Shown piece after piece: positions 20,747 through 29,909 of a stretch of 64,000 nucleotides of DNA. Numbering within the stretch: position 1 is the stretch's first letter; every line of letters starts with the position of its first letter. Origin of the DNA: Urmitella timonensis (GTDB lineage Bacteria; Actinomycetota; Actinomycetes; Actinomycetales; Actinomycetaceae); the NCBI GenBank assembly GCA_900120415.1, contig FQLW01000004.1:43176-107175 (forward strand), written 5' to 3'. The notes below the pieces were generated by a model, which did not search any database, had not been told where the DNA came from, and saw nothing but the letters and a program-made list of their open reading frames with translations. The position numbers and the translations under genes were made by a program.

Positions 20747-21589
20747 GTGGCAAAGAATCCGCAGGCAGATACCCAAAGATATCTGTTTGTAATGCCGCCG
20801 ATGCCGCACAGTTCTCCACTGGTTACTACCCTTTTGCGGGTGTTGTTTGAAAGTGCCAAGATGGGGTTTGAACTGGTTCCCATCCTCCTGAAAAGTGACG
20901 AGATAGACTTAGACTTTCTGGCTGAAACCTCGAAAGAAATCGGTCCGATTCTTCCTCTAGTTTCCTTTAGTAAAGAACAGAATAACCAGCTAGAAGCGCT
21001 TGGAGCGCCGGTAAAGAAAGCAATTTTCGCTACCGATTCGCCCCTATATCCAGTGGTAGCTGCCCTCTACGGTGCATCCGGGCGGGCAATGGCTTCCCGA
21101 ATGGTTTCCTCGGGGCATCGCAATTTGGTTTACCTCTGTTCTTCCAGCTCCCTGCTGGAAAACCTAAACCAACTGCGCTATGCGGGGGTACTCCAAGGAT
21201 GTATTCTTGGAGGTTGTCCCACCCCTACTATGCTGACCACCGAATATAATTCTCCCAACCTATCGGGAGAATTGGTGCAACTATTTTCTAAAAATCCTGG
21301 CATCGATGGGTTTATCTGTCACAATGATTTCTTGGCAATGGAAGTTATCCAAGCCCTAAGAATGTGTGGTCGCATGGTTCCCAATGACTGCGCAGTAATC
21401 GGGGTAGGCAATGCCCCCGAAGGGCAACTTTTTAATCCGCCCCTCACATCAGTTGATTTCAATCCCGATGCCAGTGGACGGATTTATGCCCAAGCGCTCG
21501 GCGAATACTTGTCTGGAAAAAAGGTAGTAGCGCCTAATCCAGAAGAGGTAGATAAAATAATGACGCTGGTAGCCCGGGGAAGCGCCTAG
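20747..21589 (+). CDS. LacI-type periplasmic-binding-like protein without HTH
   Basis: A 280-residue protein matching only the sugar-binding part of LacI/GalR regulators. Visible blocks: RYLFVMPPMPHSSPLVTTLLR, RAMASRMVSSGHRNLVYL, IDGFICHNDFLAMEVIQALRMCGRMVPNDCAVIGVGNAPEG and PPLTSVDFNPDASGR. The normal N-terminal helix-turn-helix is absent, and the 90 bases upstream do not encode one in any frame. Start GTG at 20747 has a very good aaggagggg site. It precedes pfk by 25 bases, so a role in sensing a glycolytic sugar phosphate is possible but not shown. Confidence 0.8.
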   Translation: MAKNPQADTQRYLFVMPPMPHSSPLVTTLLRVLFESAKMGFELVPILLKSDEIDLDFLAETSKEIGPILPLVSFSKEQNNQLEALGAPVKKAIFATDSPLYPVVAALYGASGRAMASRMVSSGHRNLVYLCSSSSLLENLNQLRYAGVLQGCILGGCPTPTMLTTEYNSPNLSGELVQLFSKNPGIDGFICHNDFLAMEVIQALRMCGRMVPNDCAVIGVGNAPEGQLFNPPLTSVDFNPDASGRIYAQALGEYLSGKKVVAPNPEEVDKIMTLVARGSA

Positions 21590-21614
21590 GAGCCAGTCTT
21601 TAAGGGGAGGGAAA

Positions 21615-23879
21615 ATGACCGACTCCGCAAAACCGCAGCCAAAACGGCTAGGAGTTTTAACCTCGGGCGGCGATGCCCAGGGAATGAACGCTGCGGTACG
21701 AGCTGTGGTACGTACTGCCTTGAAAATGGGTGCTCAGCCGTACGCAATCCTGGAAGGTTGGCAGGGAGCTGTCACCGGTGGCGAAATGATTAAACCGATG
21801 GGCTGGTCGGATGTTTCCAGCATCCTAAACAAAGGTGGCACTGTCATCGGAACCGCCCGTTGTAAAGAGTTCCGAGAACGTTCTGGGCTGCGTAAAGCCG
21901 CCAAGAACCTCCTCTTAAATGGAATAGATCGCCTAATCTCAATCGGGGGAGACGGTTCCTTAGCCGGAACCAACGAGTTCCAAGAAGAATGGCCCAGCCT
22001 GTTAGACGAACTGGTTACCTCCGGTGAACTCACCCCTGAGCAGGTAGCTGGACATGAAAAACTGCGGGTAGCGGGGCTGGTCGGCTCAATCGATAACGAC
22101 TTAGTCGGCTTCGACATGACTATTGGCACCGATTCTGCTTTACAGCGAATCCTGTCTGCACTAGACGAATTATCCTCGACTGCCGCCTCCCATCGGCGTA
22201 CTTTCGTAGTAGAGGTCATGGGCAGACACTGTGGATATTTACCCTTGATGAGCGCGGTCGCTCGTGGCTGTGACTATGTATTCATTCCCGAAGCGCCCCC
22301 CGAAGTTGGGTGGCAAAGCACCCTCGCCCAAAAACTTGCTGCCGGGCGGCAAGCCGGTAGACGCGAATCAATAGTGCTGGTAGCAGAGGGAGCTATCGAC
22401 CATGACGGCAACCCCATCACCGCTAATGATGTTTGTGATGCTCTCGAACAAGAAATGGGGGAGCGTCCTCACCTAACCATTTTGGGGCACGTGCAACGCG
22501 GCGGCACGCCCTCAGCCTATGACCGATGGATGCCTACCGCCCTCGGCTATGCGGCTGTATATGAAGTTTTGAATCAAGACGAGGACTCCCAGCCGGTGAT
22601 TATTGGTGCCCGACATAACCGAGTGGCTCGTCTGCCCCTGATGAAAGCCGTCACTGAAACCCGGGCGGTCGCCAAGTTCACCAAGGCCAAAGAATACGGT
22701 AAAGCTGTGCAGGCGCGTGGACGCTCCTTTGCGGAAATGCTGGAAATTAATGAAGTAATGGCGGCTCCACCAACAGCAGAACCGCAAAAGCAAGATGCGA
22801 AACGAATAGCGATAATGCACGTAGGCGGGCTAGCTCCCGGTATGAATACCGCGGCTCGGGCAGCCGTGCGTTTAGGAATCGCAGCCGGACATGAAATGCT
22901 GGGGATTTACGGCTCTTTTGAAGGGTTAATGTCCGGAAAAATTAAGCCTTTAGGCTGGGAAGACGTTGAAGGATGGGGCTTTGATGGGGGAGCAGAGCTG
23001 GGTACTTTACGCCAGATTCCCCGCGTCGAAGAATACTATGCAATCGGTCGCGCCCTAGAAGAACACCGCATTGATGCTCTGATGGTAATCGGCGGATATA
23101 ACGCCTATCTTTCGATTAACCAGATGAGGCAAGAAACCTCTCGCTACCCGGCTTTCAAAATCCCCATGATTTGCGTACCGGCATCTATTGACAATAATCT
23201 TCCGGGGTCGGAAATCTCTATTGGAGCCGATTCCGCGCTAAATAATGCGGTTTGGGCTCTTGACAGGATTCGAGAATCTGCGGCTGCCTCTCGGCGCTGC
23301 TTCGTCGCTGACGCGATGGGACGGCATTGTGGGTATTTGTCCCTCATGTCCGGTATCGCTGCGGGAGCCGAATTGGTTTACCTTGACGAGAATCCCTACG
23401 ATTTGCAAGATTTAACCGATGATGTGCAAATGATGCGAGATTCTTTCCAAGAAGGTCGCCGCCTCTGCCTGGTATTACATAACGAAGAAGCCGGTGGTCG
23501 TTACAATCGCGAGTTCATTGCCTCCGTATTTGCGCAAGAATCAAAAGGGCTGTTCGATGTGAGACATTCTGCCCTGGGACATCTTCAACAAGGTGGAGAG
23601 CCATCCCCATTTGACCGTATTCTCGCAACCCGCCTGGTACGGGTAGCAATTCAAGAGCTAAATAAGCAATTTGCCCAACAACGGACCGACCCCCTAGCCG
23701 TGGGGTTGAGTGCTAACGGGATTGAACCTTTCGGGCTAATGCAAATGCAGGAAAAGGTGGATACCCAGGTGCGTCGTCCTCTTGATCAATGGTGGCTACC
23801 GCTGACCGCTATTATTTCGGTGGTTTCGCGCGATGAATGGGATATTGAAGTCTCCCAGCTACCAATCATTGACCTCTAA
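21615..23879 (+). CDS. pfkA: tandem-domain 6-phosphofructokinase
   Basis: A 754-residue protein with two phosphofructokinase domains fused, as in eukaryotic PFK, instead of one of about 340 residues. The N-terminal half (residues about 10-370) has LTSGGDAQGMNAAVRA, the nucleotide motif GGDGS at 111-115 (Gly after Asp suggests ATP rather than pyrophosphate) and the catalytic SIDNDL. The C-terminal half (from about 395, IMHVGGLAPGMNTAARAAVR) lacks GGDGS (GGYNAYL instead) and has SIDNN, so it is probably regulatory. ATG follows aggggaggg. It lies between the LacI-like sensor and pgi in one apparent operon. Confidence 0.93.
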   Translation: MTDSAKPQPKRLGVLTSGGDAQGMNAAVRAVVRTALKMGAQPYAILEGWQGAVTGGEMIKPMGWSDVSSILNKGGTVIGTARCKEFRERSGLRKAAKNLLLNGIDRLISIGGDGSLAGTNEFQEEWPSLLDELVTSGELTPEQVAGHEKLRVAGLVGSIDNDLVGFDMTIGTDSALQRILSALDELSSTAASHRRTFVVEVMGRHCGYLPLMSAVARGCDYVFIPEAPPEVGWQSTLAQKLAAGRQAGRRESIVLVAEGAIDHDGNPITANDVCDALEQEMGERPHLTILGHVQRGGTPSAYDRWMPTALGYAAVYEVLNQDEDSQPVIIGARHNRVARLPLMKAVTETRAVAKFTKAKEYGKAVQARGRSFAEMLEINEVMAAPPTAEPQKQDAKRIAIMHVGGLAPGMNTAARAAVRLGIAAGHEMLGIYGSFEGLMSGKIKPLGWEDVEGWGFDGGAELGTLRQIPRVEEYYAIGRALEEHRIDALMVIGGYNAYLSINQMRQETSRYPAFKIPMICVPASIDNNLPGSEISIGADSALNNAVWALDRIRESAAASRRCFVADAMGRHCGYLSLMSGIAAGAELVYLDENPYDLQDLTDDVQMMRDSFQEGRRLCLVLHNEEAGGRYNREFIASVFAQESKGLFDVRHSALGHLQQGGEPSPFDRILATRLVRVAIQELNKQFAQQRTDPLAVGLSANGIEPFGLMQMQEKVDTQVRRPLDQWWLPLTAIISVVSRDEWDIEVSQLPIIDL

Positions 23880-23903
23880 GCTAAACATTTGAATAGGAGA
23901 AAA

Positions 23904-25601
23904 ATGAACGCTGCTTTAGACCCGACAACCTGCCCGGCCTGGAAAGAGCTACAGGCTCTGTCTGAAGGTTTTAACCCCGACTTAGCAGAATGGTTTGCCA
24001 AAAATCCTGAGCGAGCAACACAGCTTAGTTTCACTGCCGCTCAACTGCACGTTGATTTATCTAAAAATCTGCTAACCGAGCCAGTGCTAGCCGCTCTAAT
24101 GCGTTTAGCATCCCAAACCAAAGTCGAAGCTCACCGGGACGCCATGTTTGCTGGTGAGCACATTAACAACACCGAAGACCGAGCCGTACTTCATACCGCC
24201 TTGCGGGGCAGGGCAGAAGATAATCTCCAGGTGGATGGGCAAAACGTTTCTAAGGAGGTGGCGCAGGTTCTAGCGCGAGTTTACGATTTTGCTGAACGGG
24301 TTCGCTCCGGAGCGTGGCTAGGAATCACCGGGAAACCTATTAGCACCGTGGTAAATATCGGTATCGGCGGTTCGGATTTAGGTCCGGCTATGGCCTATGA
24401 AGCACTAATGCCCTACGTAAAAGCGGGCTTACAGTGCCGCTTTGTATCCAATATCGACCCCACAGATTTGTGTGAAAAAGTTAAAGACTTAGACCCGGAA
24501 ACCACCTTATTCATCGTCGCTTCCAAGACCTTCACCACCCTAGAGACTTTAACTAACGCCCGCGCTGCTCGAAGCTGGCTGCTTGAAAAACTTGTCGCTA
24601 ATGGGGTTTGGGACGGCAAAAATAATCCCCAAGAATTAGACGCTACCCAATCCCGGGAAGCGATTTCAAAGCATTTCGTAGCGGTGTCTACCAATCTGGA
24701 AGCCGTATCCGACTTTGGCATCAATCCCGATAACGCCTTTGGTTTTTGGAACTGGGTAGGAGGGCGCTACTCGGTAGATTCCGCAGTCGGTACTGCCTTG
24801 GCGGTTGCGATTGGTAAAGAAGGATTTGCTGATTTCCTTTCCGGTATGCGCGCTATGGATGAGCATTTCCGGACGGCTCCGCTCAGCGAGAACGTTCCGA
24901 TTCTGATGGGACTCATCAACGTGTGGTACCGAAACTTCCTGCACGCACCTACCCACGCGGTGCTTCCGTATTCTCAGTATTTACATCGCTTCCCCGCATA
25001 TTTGCAGCAGCTAACCATGGAATCAAATGGTAAAGCCGTGCGCTGGGACGGGCAGGCAGTGAGCTACGATACCGGTGAGATTTTTTGGGGAGAACCCGGA
25101 ACTAATGGGCAACATGCTTTTTACCAGCTAATCCACCAGGGAACTCAAATGATTCCCGCCGACTTTATAGCTTTCGCCAACCCCACCTGGCCGCTTAAAG
25201 ACGCAGACAATGATCAGCATGAGCTGTTCCTAGGTAATTTCTTTGCCCAAACCCAGGCGCTAGCTTTCGGTAAAACCGCCGAGCAAGTACGCGCCGAAGG
25301 CACTCCAGAACCTATCGTCCCTGCCCGGGTATTCCCCGGTAATAAGCCCTCCACCTCGATTATGGCTTCCCGGCTAACCCCCTCGGTATTGGGACAGTTA
25401 ATTGCCCTCTATGAGCACATCACCTTTACCCAAGGGGTCGTATGGGGGATTAACAGCTTCGACCAGTGGGGCGTAGAACTGGGCAAACAGCTTGCTAAGG
25501 CGCTCACTCCCGCAATCGCCGGTGACCGGGAGGTTCTGGAGCAACAAGATCCTTCGACTAAAGCGTTGATTAGCTACTACCACGCCAATCGCGAAAACTA
25601 G
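23904..25601 (+). CDS. pgi: glucose-6-phosphate isomerase
   Basis: A 565-residue glycolytic enzyme. The sequence contains [19 protein letters not shown], the signature [27 protein letters not shown] and the second signature around [20 protein letters not shown] at 23904 has taggaga upstream; an in-frame TTG at 23889 is not needed. It lies 24 bases after pfk, so glucose-6-phosphate isomerisation and the next phosphorylation step are encoded together. Confidence 0.96.
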   Translation: MNAALDPTTCPAWKELQALSEGFNPDLAEWFAKNPERATQLSFTAAQLHVDLSKNLLTEPVLAALMRLASQTKVEAHRDAMFAGEHINNTEDRAVLHTALRGRAEDNLQVDGQNVSKEVAQVLARVYDFAERVRSGAWLGITGKPISTVVNIGIGGSDLGPAMAYEALMPYVKAGLQCRFVSNIDPTDLCEKVKDLDPETTLFIVASKTFTTLETLTNARAARSWLLEKLVANGVWDGKNNPQELDATQSREAISKHFVAVSTNLEAVSDFGINPDNAFGFWNWVGGRYSVDSAVGTALAVAIGKEGFADFLSGMRAMDEHFRTAPLSENVPILMGLINVWYRNFLHAPTHAVLPYSQYLHRFPAYLQQLTMESNGKAVRWDGQAVSYDTGEIFWGEPGTNGQHAFYQLIHQGTQMIPADFIAFANPTWPLKDADNDQHELFLGNFFAQTQALAFGKTAEQVRAEGTPEPIVPARVFPGNKPSTSIMASRLTPSVLGQLIALYEHITFTQGVVWGINSFDQWGVELGKQLAKALTPAIAGDREVLEQQDPSTKALISYYHANREN

Positions 25602-25678
25602 CCAGTAAAACTATCCTCTGGTAACGGGACGGCGCTGGTTTCTGCGTGACTGCGGGGGCTAGATTTTTCCTCCCGCCC

Positions 25679-25718
25679 AAGAATTCGGGGAAAGACTTCC
25701 GTCTCTCCCCGAATTCTT
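25679..25718. terminator. hairpin terminator after pgi
   Basis: Perfect 13-bp arms AAGAATTCGGGGA and TCCCCGAATTCTT with a 14-base loop, 78 bases after the pgi stop. It contains an EcoRI-type GAATTC in each arm. There is no T-run, so it may act mainly by structure. Confidence 0.6.
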
Positions 25719-25830
25719 ATGCCCACCGCACCCACTCGGATAAAATCTACCCCCGCCCACAGCTGGAACCAACCTGATTACTATGTTGCGCCGATACGCG
25801 CACGTATTACCATATAGGCAGGTCTTACGG

Positions 25831-25913
25831 TTGGTGCGGTAAAAGATGCGAGAGGCGACTTGAGCCGAGCGAAGCAAGGCTCACCAGAGCCCCGAGCGCT
25901 TTTACCGCACCAA
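25831..25913. other. large hairpin, possible structured RNA or REP-like element
   Basis: Perfect 15-bp outer arms (TTGGTGCGGTAAAAG and its complement) enclose a 53-base interior. Inside is a second stem, TGAGCC / GGCTCA, around GAGCGAAGCAA. It could be a processing signal, a terminator or a REP-like repeat. I did not find a second copy in the window. Confidence 0.5.
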
Positions 25914-25992
25914 TCCCCCCGGGGAACCGCTATGGCTGTTCGTCAGGTGGGAGGAAAAGTCCAGGACTCGCGTTGTTGGCGGATACAGGGGG

Positions 25993-26841
25993 TTAGAGGA
26001 GAGCCATAGTGTCGGGGTGAGAACCGGTGCGTCCGTCCTCGCCCTTATCTAGAGAATCTAAATCCGCTTTAGTCTGTTCATCTAGCTGGAAATCAAAAAT
26101 ATCCAGGTTTTCTTTAATGCGATCGGGAGTAACCGATTTGGGGAAGAGGACGTCTCCGCGTTCAATCCCCCAACGTAACACCACTTGGGCAGGGGTTTTC
26201 CCTAGGCGTTTAGCGGCGGAAATAACTTTTTCATCTCCGAATATTGTCCCGCGGGCTAGCGGTGACCAGGCTTCGGTCAAGATGTTGTGTTCGAGGTGGA
26301 AAGAACGCAGCTGATTATTAGCGAAATGGGGGTGAATCTCCACTTGGTTCACGGCGGGCATTACCCCGGTTTCTTTCAGTAGACGCTTTAAATGAGGTAT
26401 CTGGAAGTTAGATACCCCGACGGTGCGTGCCCGTCCCTGTTGCTCGAACTCTAATAGGGTGCGCCAAGTTTGCACGAAATCGCCGCCGTAAAGGGTCGGT
26501 AATGGCCAGTGGATTAAGAACAAATCCACATAGTCGGTGCGCAAATCCTCCAGGCTTTGCGCGAAAGAGCGACGCGCGTCCTCGGGCAGATGCTTATCAT
26601 TGTTGAGTTTGGTGGTGAGGAAGATTTCCTCGCGGGGAATTCCGGATTCTTCAATGGCACGTCCCACTTCTGCCTCATTGTGATACATCTGCGCGGTATC
26701 AATATGGCGAATCCCTAAATCTAAAGCGTATTTAACCGTATCAACGCAGTCTTCAGCGGAGATTTTGTAGGTTCCGAACCCCAATTGGGGAATCTGGTAT
26801 CCGTTTGAAAGCTCCAAAGTGGGAATAGGTAGGGCGCTCAT
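25993..26841 (-). CDS. aldo/keto reductase
   Basis: A 282-residue NADPH-dependent oxidoreductase of the 2,5-diketo-gluconate reductase-like branch. The catalytic tetrad is visible as Asp and Tyr in HIDTAQMYHNE, Lys in TTKLNND and His in FLIHWPLP. The cofactor-binding segment FPKSVTPDRIKENLDIFDF is typical. The physiological substrate is unknown. Single leftward gene with an inverted repeat about 130 bases upstream of its start. Confidence 0.93.
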   Translation of the reverse strand: MSALPIPTLELSNGYQIPQLGFGTYKISAEDCVDTVKYALDLGIRHIDTAQMYHNEAEVGRAIEESGIPREEIFLTTKLNNDKHLPEDARRSFAQSLEDLRTDYVDLFLIHWPLPTLYGGDFVQTWRTLLEFEQQGRARTVGVSNFQIPHLKRLLKETGVMPAVNQVEIHPHFANNQLRSFHLEHNILTEAWSPLARGTIFGDEKVISAAKRLGKTPAQVVLRWGIERGDVLFPKSVTPDRIKENLDIFDFQLDEQTKADLDSLDKGEDGRTGSHPDTMALL

Positions 26842-26970
26842 AAAAACTAATCCTTATTTCTCGATTGCTATTGCCACCATTGTTACTCTCTTGAGCTAGT
26901 TTTGGCAGGTAATTGCCTTTTAACTCACGTCCAAGAATTCCCTAAGGGGATATTTTGGCAAAATAAAATC

Positions 26971-26995
26971 TATTAACCTGGGTAAACGGTTAATA
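26971..26995. promoter_or_regulatory. inverted repeat upstream of aldo/keto reductase
   Basis: Perfect arms TATTAACC and GGTTAATA with a 9-base spacer in the AT-rich gap between two leftward genes. Operator-like, but no regulator can be named. Confidence 0.4.
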
Positions 26996-27132
26996 AAAGG
27001 GTGATGTGTTTTATCTTGCATCTAACTTAAAATGTGCATCCGCCAAGAGGTGGTGTTTTCTAAGGACGAGCAAGGGGAGACTATCACTTACCTTAGGTAA
27101 TCATTGCGGTTAGTGAAACCAAGGCGTACCGG

Positions 27133-27564
27133 CTAGTTATCGGCGTAGCGGTAAACATTGGTTTGTCGCTGCTTGAATCCGCAGCGTCGATACAGACGGT
27201 TAGCGGCTTCGCGGGTGGGGCGGGAGGTAAGGTCTACGGTTTTTGCTCCCACTTTTTTGGCGTGGCGCACCGCCGCCTCTACCAGTGCCTGACCTGCTCC
27301 CTGACCGCGGGCAGCTGAATCTACCACCACGTCCTCAATCCAAGCGCGTTTGCCGGTGGGAATCTTGAAGGTTGCGAGAGATAGCATCCCTAAAATCTTG
27401 CCCTCTTCGGAGCGGAAAACCAAGAGATAAACCCCCTCTTGTTCGCAGAACTCTTTAATCTGCTGGGCGTTTAGCGCCTGGGCGGAACTGGATAGTTGGG
27501 GGATAAGGCGGGAAAATGCCTCTAGGAGTTCCTCACTGAACTCTTCAACCAGTTCTACTGCCAT
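27133..27564 (-). CDS. GNAT family N-acetyltransferase
   Basis: A 143-residue acetyltransferase. The acetyl-CoA motif is visible as WIEDVVVDSAARGQGAGQALVEAAVRHAKKVGAKTVDLTSRP (Q/R-x-x-G-x-G/A pattern RGQGAG), followed by ANRLYRRCGFKQR. ATG follows aaaggagaa. The acceptor substrate cannot be inferred. It stands alone, divergent from dnaK. Confidence 0.92.
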   Translation of the reverse strand: MAVELVEEFSEELLEAFSRLIPQLSSSAQALNAQQIKEFCEQEGVYLLVFRSEEGKILGMLSLATFKIPTGKRAWIEDVVVDSAARGQGAGQALVEAAVRHAKKVGAKTVDLTSRPTREAANRLYRRCGFKQRQTNVYRYADN

Positions 27565-27646
27565 GATTTCTCCTTTTCCGGGATTTTGGGAAGTTGCTAC
27601 TTAGAAAACATATATGCTGCAAGCGCAATTTGGGAAGAGATATTTG

Positions 27647-27683
27647 GGAGTGGGGGATTTTTGGTTGGAAAGTCCCCCACTCC
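27647..27683. terminator. orphan terminator-like hairpin
   Basis: Perfect 11-bp arms GGAGTGGGGGA and TCCCCCACTCC with a 15-base loop, followed by TTTTGATTTT on the plus strand. It is not downstream of any same-strand gene; on the plus strand it would end transcripts running antisense to the GNAT and reductase genes. Confidence 0.65.
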
Positions 27684-27779
27684 TTTTGATTTTCAAGATG
27701 ATTTCCCTGGTTAAAGTCGAATCTAAATAAAGTAAGGCGAAAAGATAGGGAAAAGGGGAATAAAAACCAGTCCTTAAGA

Positions 27780-27800
27780 GTTGAGCTAAGTAGACTCAGG
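27780..27800. promoter_or_regulatory. HAIR operator 1 (HspR) before dnaK
   Basis: GTTGAGC-N7-ACTCAGG, matching the HspR operator HAIR (CTTGAGT-N7-ACTCAAG) at 5 of 7 in the left arm and 6 of 7 in the right. With the second site it frames the dnaK promoter region. HspR is encoded in the same operon, so feedback control is expected. Confidence 0.8.
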
Positions 27801-27840
27801 TTTTGGGTTACAGCTTGATGTTTCGCCGAGATTTGGTAGC

Positions 27841-27861
27841 CTTGAGTGTGTAAGGCTCAAG
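27841..27861. promoter_or_regulatory. HAIR operator 2 (HspR) before dnaK
   Basis: CTTGAGT-N7-GCTCAAG matches the HAIR consensus at 13 of 14 arm positions. It lies 61 bases downstream of the first HAIR and about 105 bases upstream of the dnaK start. Confidence 0.9.
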
Positions 27862-27965
27862 GTTGCTTGAAGCGGAAAGCGGGGCAGATGCTGAAACGCT
27901 CGCTAGCTAGGTGAGAACCCGAGCCAACGAGACTGAAAACTAAATTATTAGGAAGGACAACAACT

Positions 27966-29840
27966 ATGGCACGTGCAGTAGGTATTGACTTGGGAACCAC
28001 CAACTCCGCGATTGCGGTTCTAGAAGGTGGACAGCCCACTATTATTGCCAACGCGGAAGGTCAGCGCACCACCCCCTCGGTAGTGGCATTCTCAAAAGCC
28101 GGGGAAGTTCTGGTAGGTGAAGTTGCCAAGCGTCAGGCAGTAACCAACGTAGATAGGACAATCGCGTCCGTGAAACGTCACATGGGGGACAGCTCCTGGA
28201 CGGTAAAAATTGATGATAAGGAATACAATCCCCAGCAAATCAGCGCATTTATCTTGGGCAAACTAAAGAAAGATGCCGAGGAGTATCTAGGGGACTCGGT
28301 TAAAGATGCGGTAATCACCGTTCCGGCCTACTTTAATGACGCGCAGCGCCAGGCCACCAAGGATGCCGGTAAAATCGCTGGTCTGAACGTACTACGCCTG
28401 GTAAACGAACCCACCGCGGCCGCCCTCGCTTACGGGCTAGAAAAGAGCGAAAAGGACGAATCTATCCTGGTGTTCGACCTTGGTGGTGGTACTTTCGATG
28501 TTTCCTTGCTGGAAGTAATGAAAGACGAGGACGGATTCTCGACCATCGAGGTTCGCGCCACTAACGGAGACAATCACCTAGGTGGTGATGATTGGGATCA
28601 GCGGATCGTGAAATGGCTGGTGGACAAGGTAAAAACTAATACCGGCGTAGATTTGTCGAACGACAAGATTGCGATTCAGCGCCTACGCGATTCCGCCGAG
28701 CAAGCCAAGAAAGAACTCTCATCTGCGACCTCTACCCAGATTTCTTTGCAGTATCTGTCAATGGGTGAGTCCGGTCCGGTGCACCTAGATGAGCGTCTCA
28801 CTCGCGCCCACTTTGAAGAAATGACCCAGGATCTGCTGGAACGCACTCGCAAGCCCTTTGAACAGGTGATTGCAGACGCAAAGATTCAAGTCTCTGACAT
28901 TGATCACGTAGTGCTAGTGGGTGGCTCTACCCGGATGCCGGCAGTAGCCGAGATGGTAAAGACTTTGACCGGTGGAAAAGAAGCCAACAAGTCGGTTAAT
29001 CCCGATGAAGTGGTAGCCAGTGGTGCCGCCCTACAAACCGGCATTATCCAGGGAGATCGCAACGACGTCCTCCTAATTGACGTAACTCCCTTGTCACTGG
29101 GAATCGAAACCAAGGGCGGGGTAATGACTACCCTGATTAAGCGCAATAGCGCGATTCCTACCAAGCATTCGGAAATCTTCTCCACTGCGGAAGACAACCA
29201 GGATTCGGTGCTAATCCAGGTGTTCCAGGGGGAGCGTACTTTTACTCGCGATAACAAGTCGCTGGGAACTTTCCAGCTCACCGGGATTTTGCCTGCACCG
29301 ATGGGGGTTCCGCGGATTGAGGTTACTTTCGACATTGATACCAACGGGATTGTGCACGTTTCCGCGAAAGATCAAAACACCAATAAGGAACAGTCAATGA
29401 CCATTTCTGGGGGTTCGGCTCTTTCCAAGGACGAGATTGACCGGATGGTTAAAGAGGCGGAAGCACACGCGGAAGAGGATAAGAAACGGCGTGAAGAAGC
29501 TGATTTGCGTAACTCTGCGGAACAGACGGTTTACTCGATTGAGAAGCTGCTAAAAGATAACGCCGAAAAGCTGCCCGAGGAAATCGCTAAAGAGGTGCGG
29601 GAAGCCTCCGACAAGGTTAAGAAAGCTTTGGAAGGCGAAGATATTGAGGCTGTGAAGGCGGCAATGGAAGAACTAAACACCAAGTCGCAAAAGATTGGGG
29701 AAACCCTCTACGCCCAGACCCAGGCAGAAGCCGCGCAAAGCCAAGCTGAAGCGGGTGCGTCCTCTGCGGAAAACGGTGAAGCGGGAGCCGAAGATGACGT
29801 TATTGATGCGGAAGTTGTCGATGACGAGGACGAAAAGTAA
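27966..29840 (+). CDS. dnaK: chaperone DnaK (Hsp70)
   Basis: A 624-residue Hsp70. The ATPase half starts [21 protein letters not shown], with [38 protein letters not shown] and [14 protein letters not shown]. The substrate domain contains [20 protein letters not shown]. The C-terminal lid ends in an acidic tail. ATG is preceded by aggaagga. First gene of the dnaK-grpE-dnaJ-hspR operon, with two HAIR operators upstream. Confidence 0.99.
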   Translation: MARAVGIDLGTTNSAIAVLEGGQPTIIANAEGQRTTPSVVAFSKAGEVLVGEVAKRQAVTNVDRTIASVKRHMGDSSWTVKIDDKEYNPQQISAFILGKLKKDAEEYLGDSVKDAVITVPAYFNDAQRQATKDAGKIAGLNVLRLVNEPTAAALAYGLEKSEKDESILVFDLGGGTFDVSLLEVMKDEDGFSTIEVRATNGDNHLGGDDWDQRIVKWLVDKVKTNTGVDLSNDKIAIQRLRDSAEQAKKELSSATSTQISLQYLSMGESGPVHLDERLTRAHFEEMTQDLLERTRKPFEQVIADAKIQVSDIDHVVLVGGSTRMPAVAEMVKTLTGGKEANKSVNPDEVVASGAALQTGIIQGDRNDVLLIDVTPLSLGIETKGGVMTTLIKRNSAIPTKHSEIFSTAEDNQDSVLIQVFQGERTFTRDNKSLGTFQLTGILPAPMGVPRIEVTFDIDTNGIVHVSAKDQNTNKEQSMTISGGSALSKDEIDRMVKEAEAHAEEDKKRREEADLRNSAEQTVYSIEKLLKDNAEKLPEEIAKEVREASDKVKKALEGEDIEAVKAAMEELNTKSQKIGETLYAQTQAEAAQSQAEAGASSAENGEAGAEDDVIDAEVVDDEDEK

Positions 29841-29863
29841 TTAACTCTTTAACTCAATCTGTC

Positions 29864-29891
29864 GGGGGCGCTCGCGAAAGTGGGCGCCCCC
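29864..29891 (+). other. hairpin between dnaK and grpE
   Basis: Perfect 8-bp arms GGGGGCGC and GCGCCCCC with a 12-base loop, just before the grpE ribosome site. It may partly terminate or stabilise the dnaK message so that DnaK is made in excess of GrpE. Confidence 0.55.
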
Positions 29892-29909
29892 TGGGCAGGA
29901 GGAAACAGT

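Larger units (their letters stand above)
25602..25992. other. 390-base gap between convergent pgi and aldo/keto reductase
   Basis: No convincing gene lies here. It holds the pgi hairpin (25679-25718) and a large hairpin at 25831-25913. Near the right end, GAGGAAAAGTCCAGGACTC at 25951 resembles the RNase P RNA core but lacks the rest. Confidence 0.6.
27565..27965. other. 400-base gap: divergent promoter region GNAT / dnaK
   Basis: Contains an isolated terminator-like hairpin at 27647-27683, two HAIR operators at 27780-27800 and 27841-27861, and a leader of about 100 bases before dnaK. No gene is visible. Confidence 0.7.

Noticed and set aside
25951..25970. RNase P RNA fragment: GAGGAAAAGTCCAGGACTC resembles the conserved core GAGGAAAGTCC
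   Set aside because: Two extra bases interrupt the core, the other conserved regions are absent, and only about 20 bases remain before the next gene.
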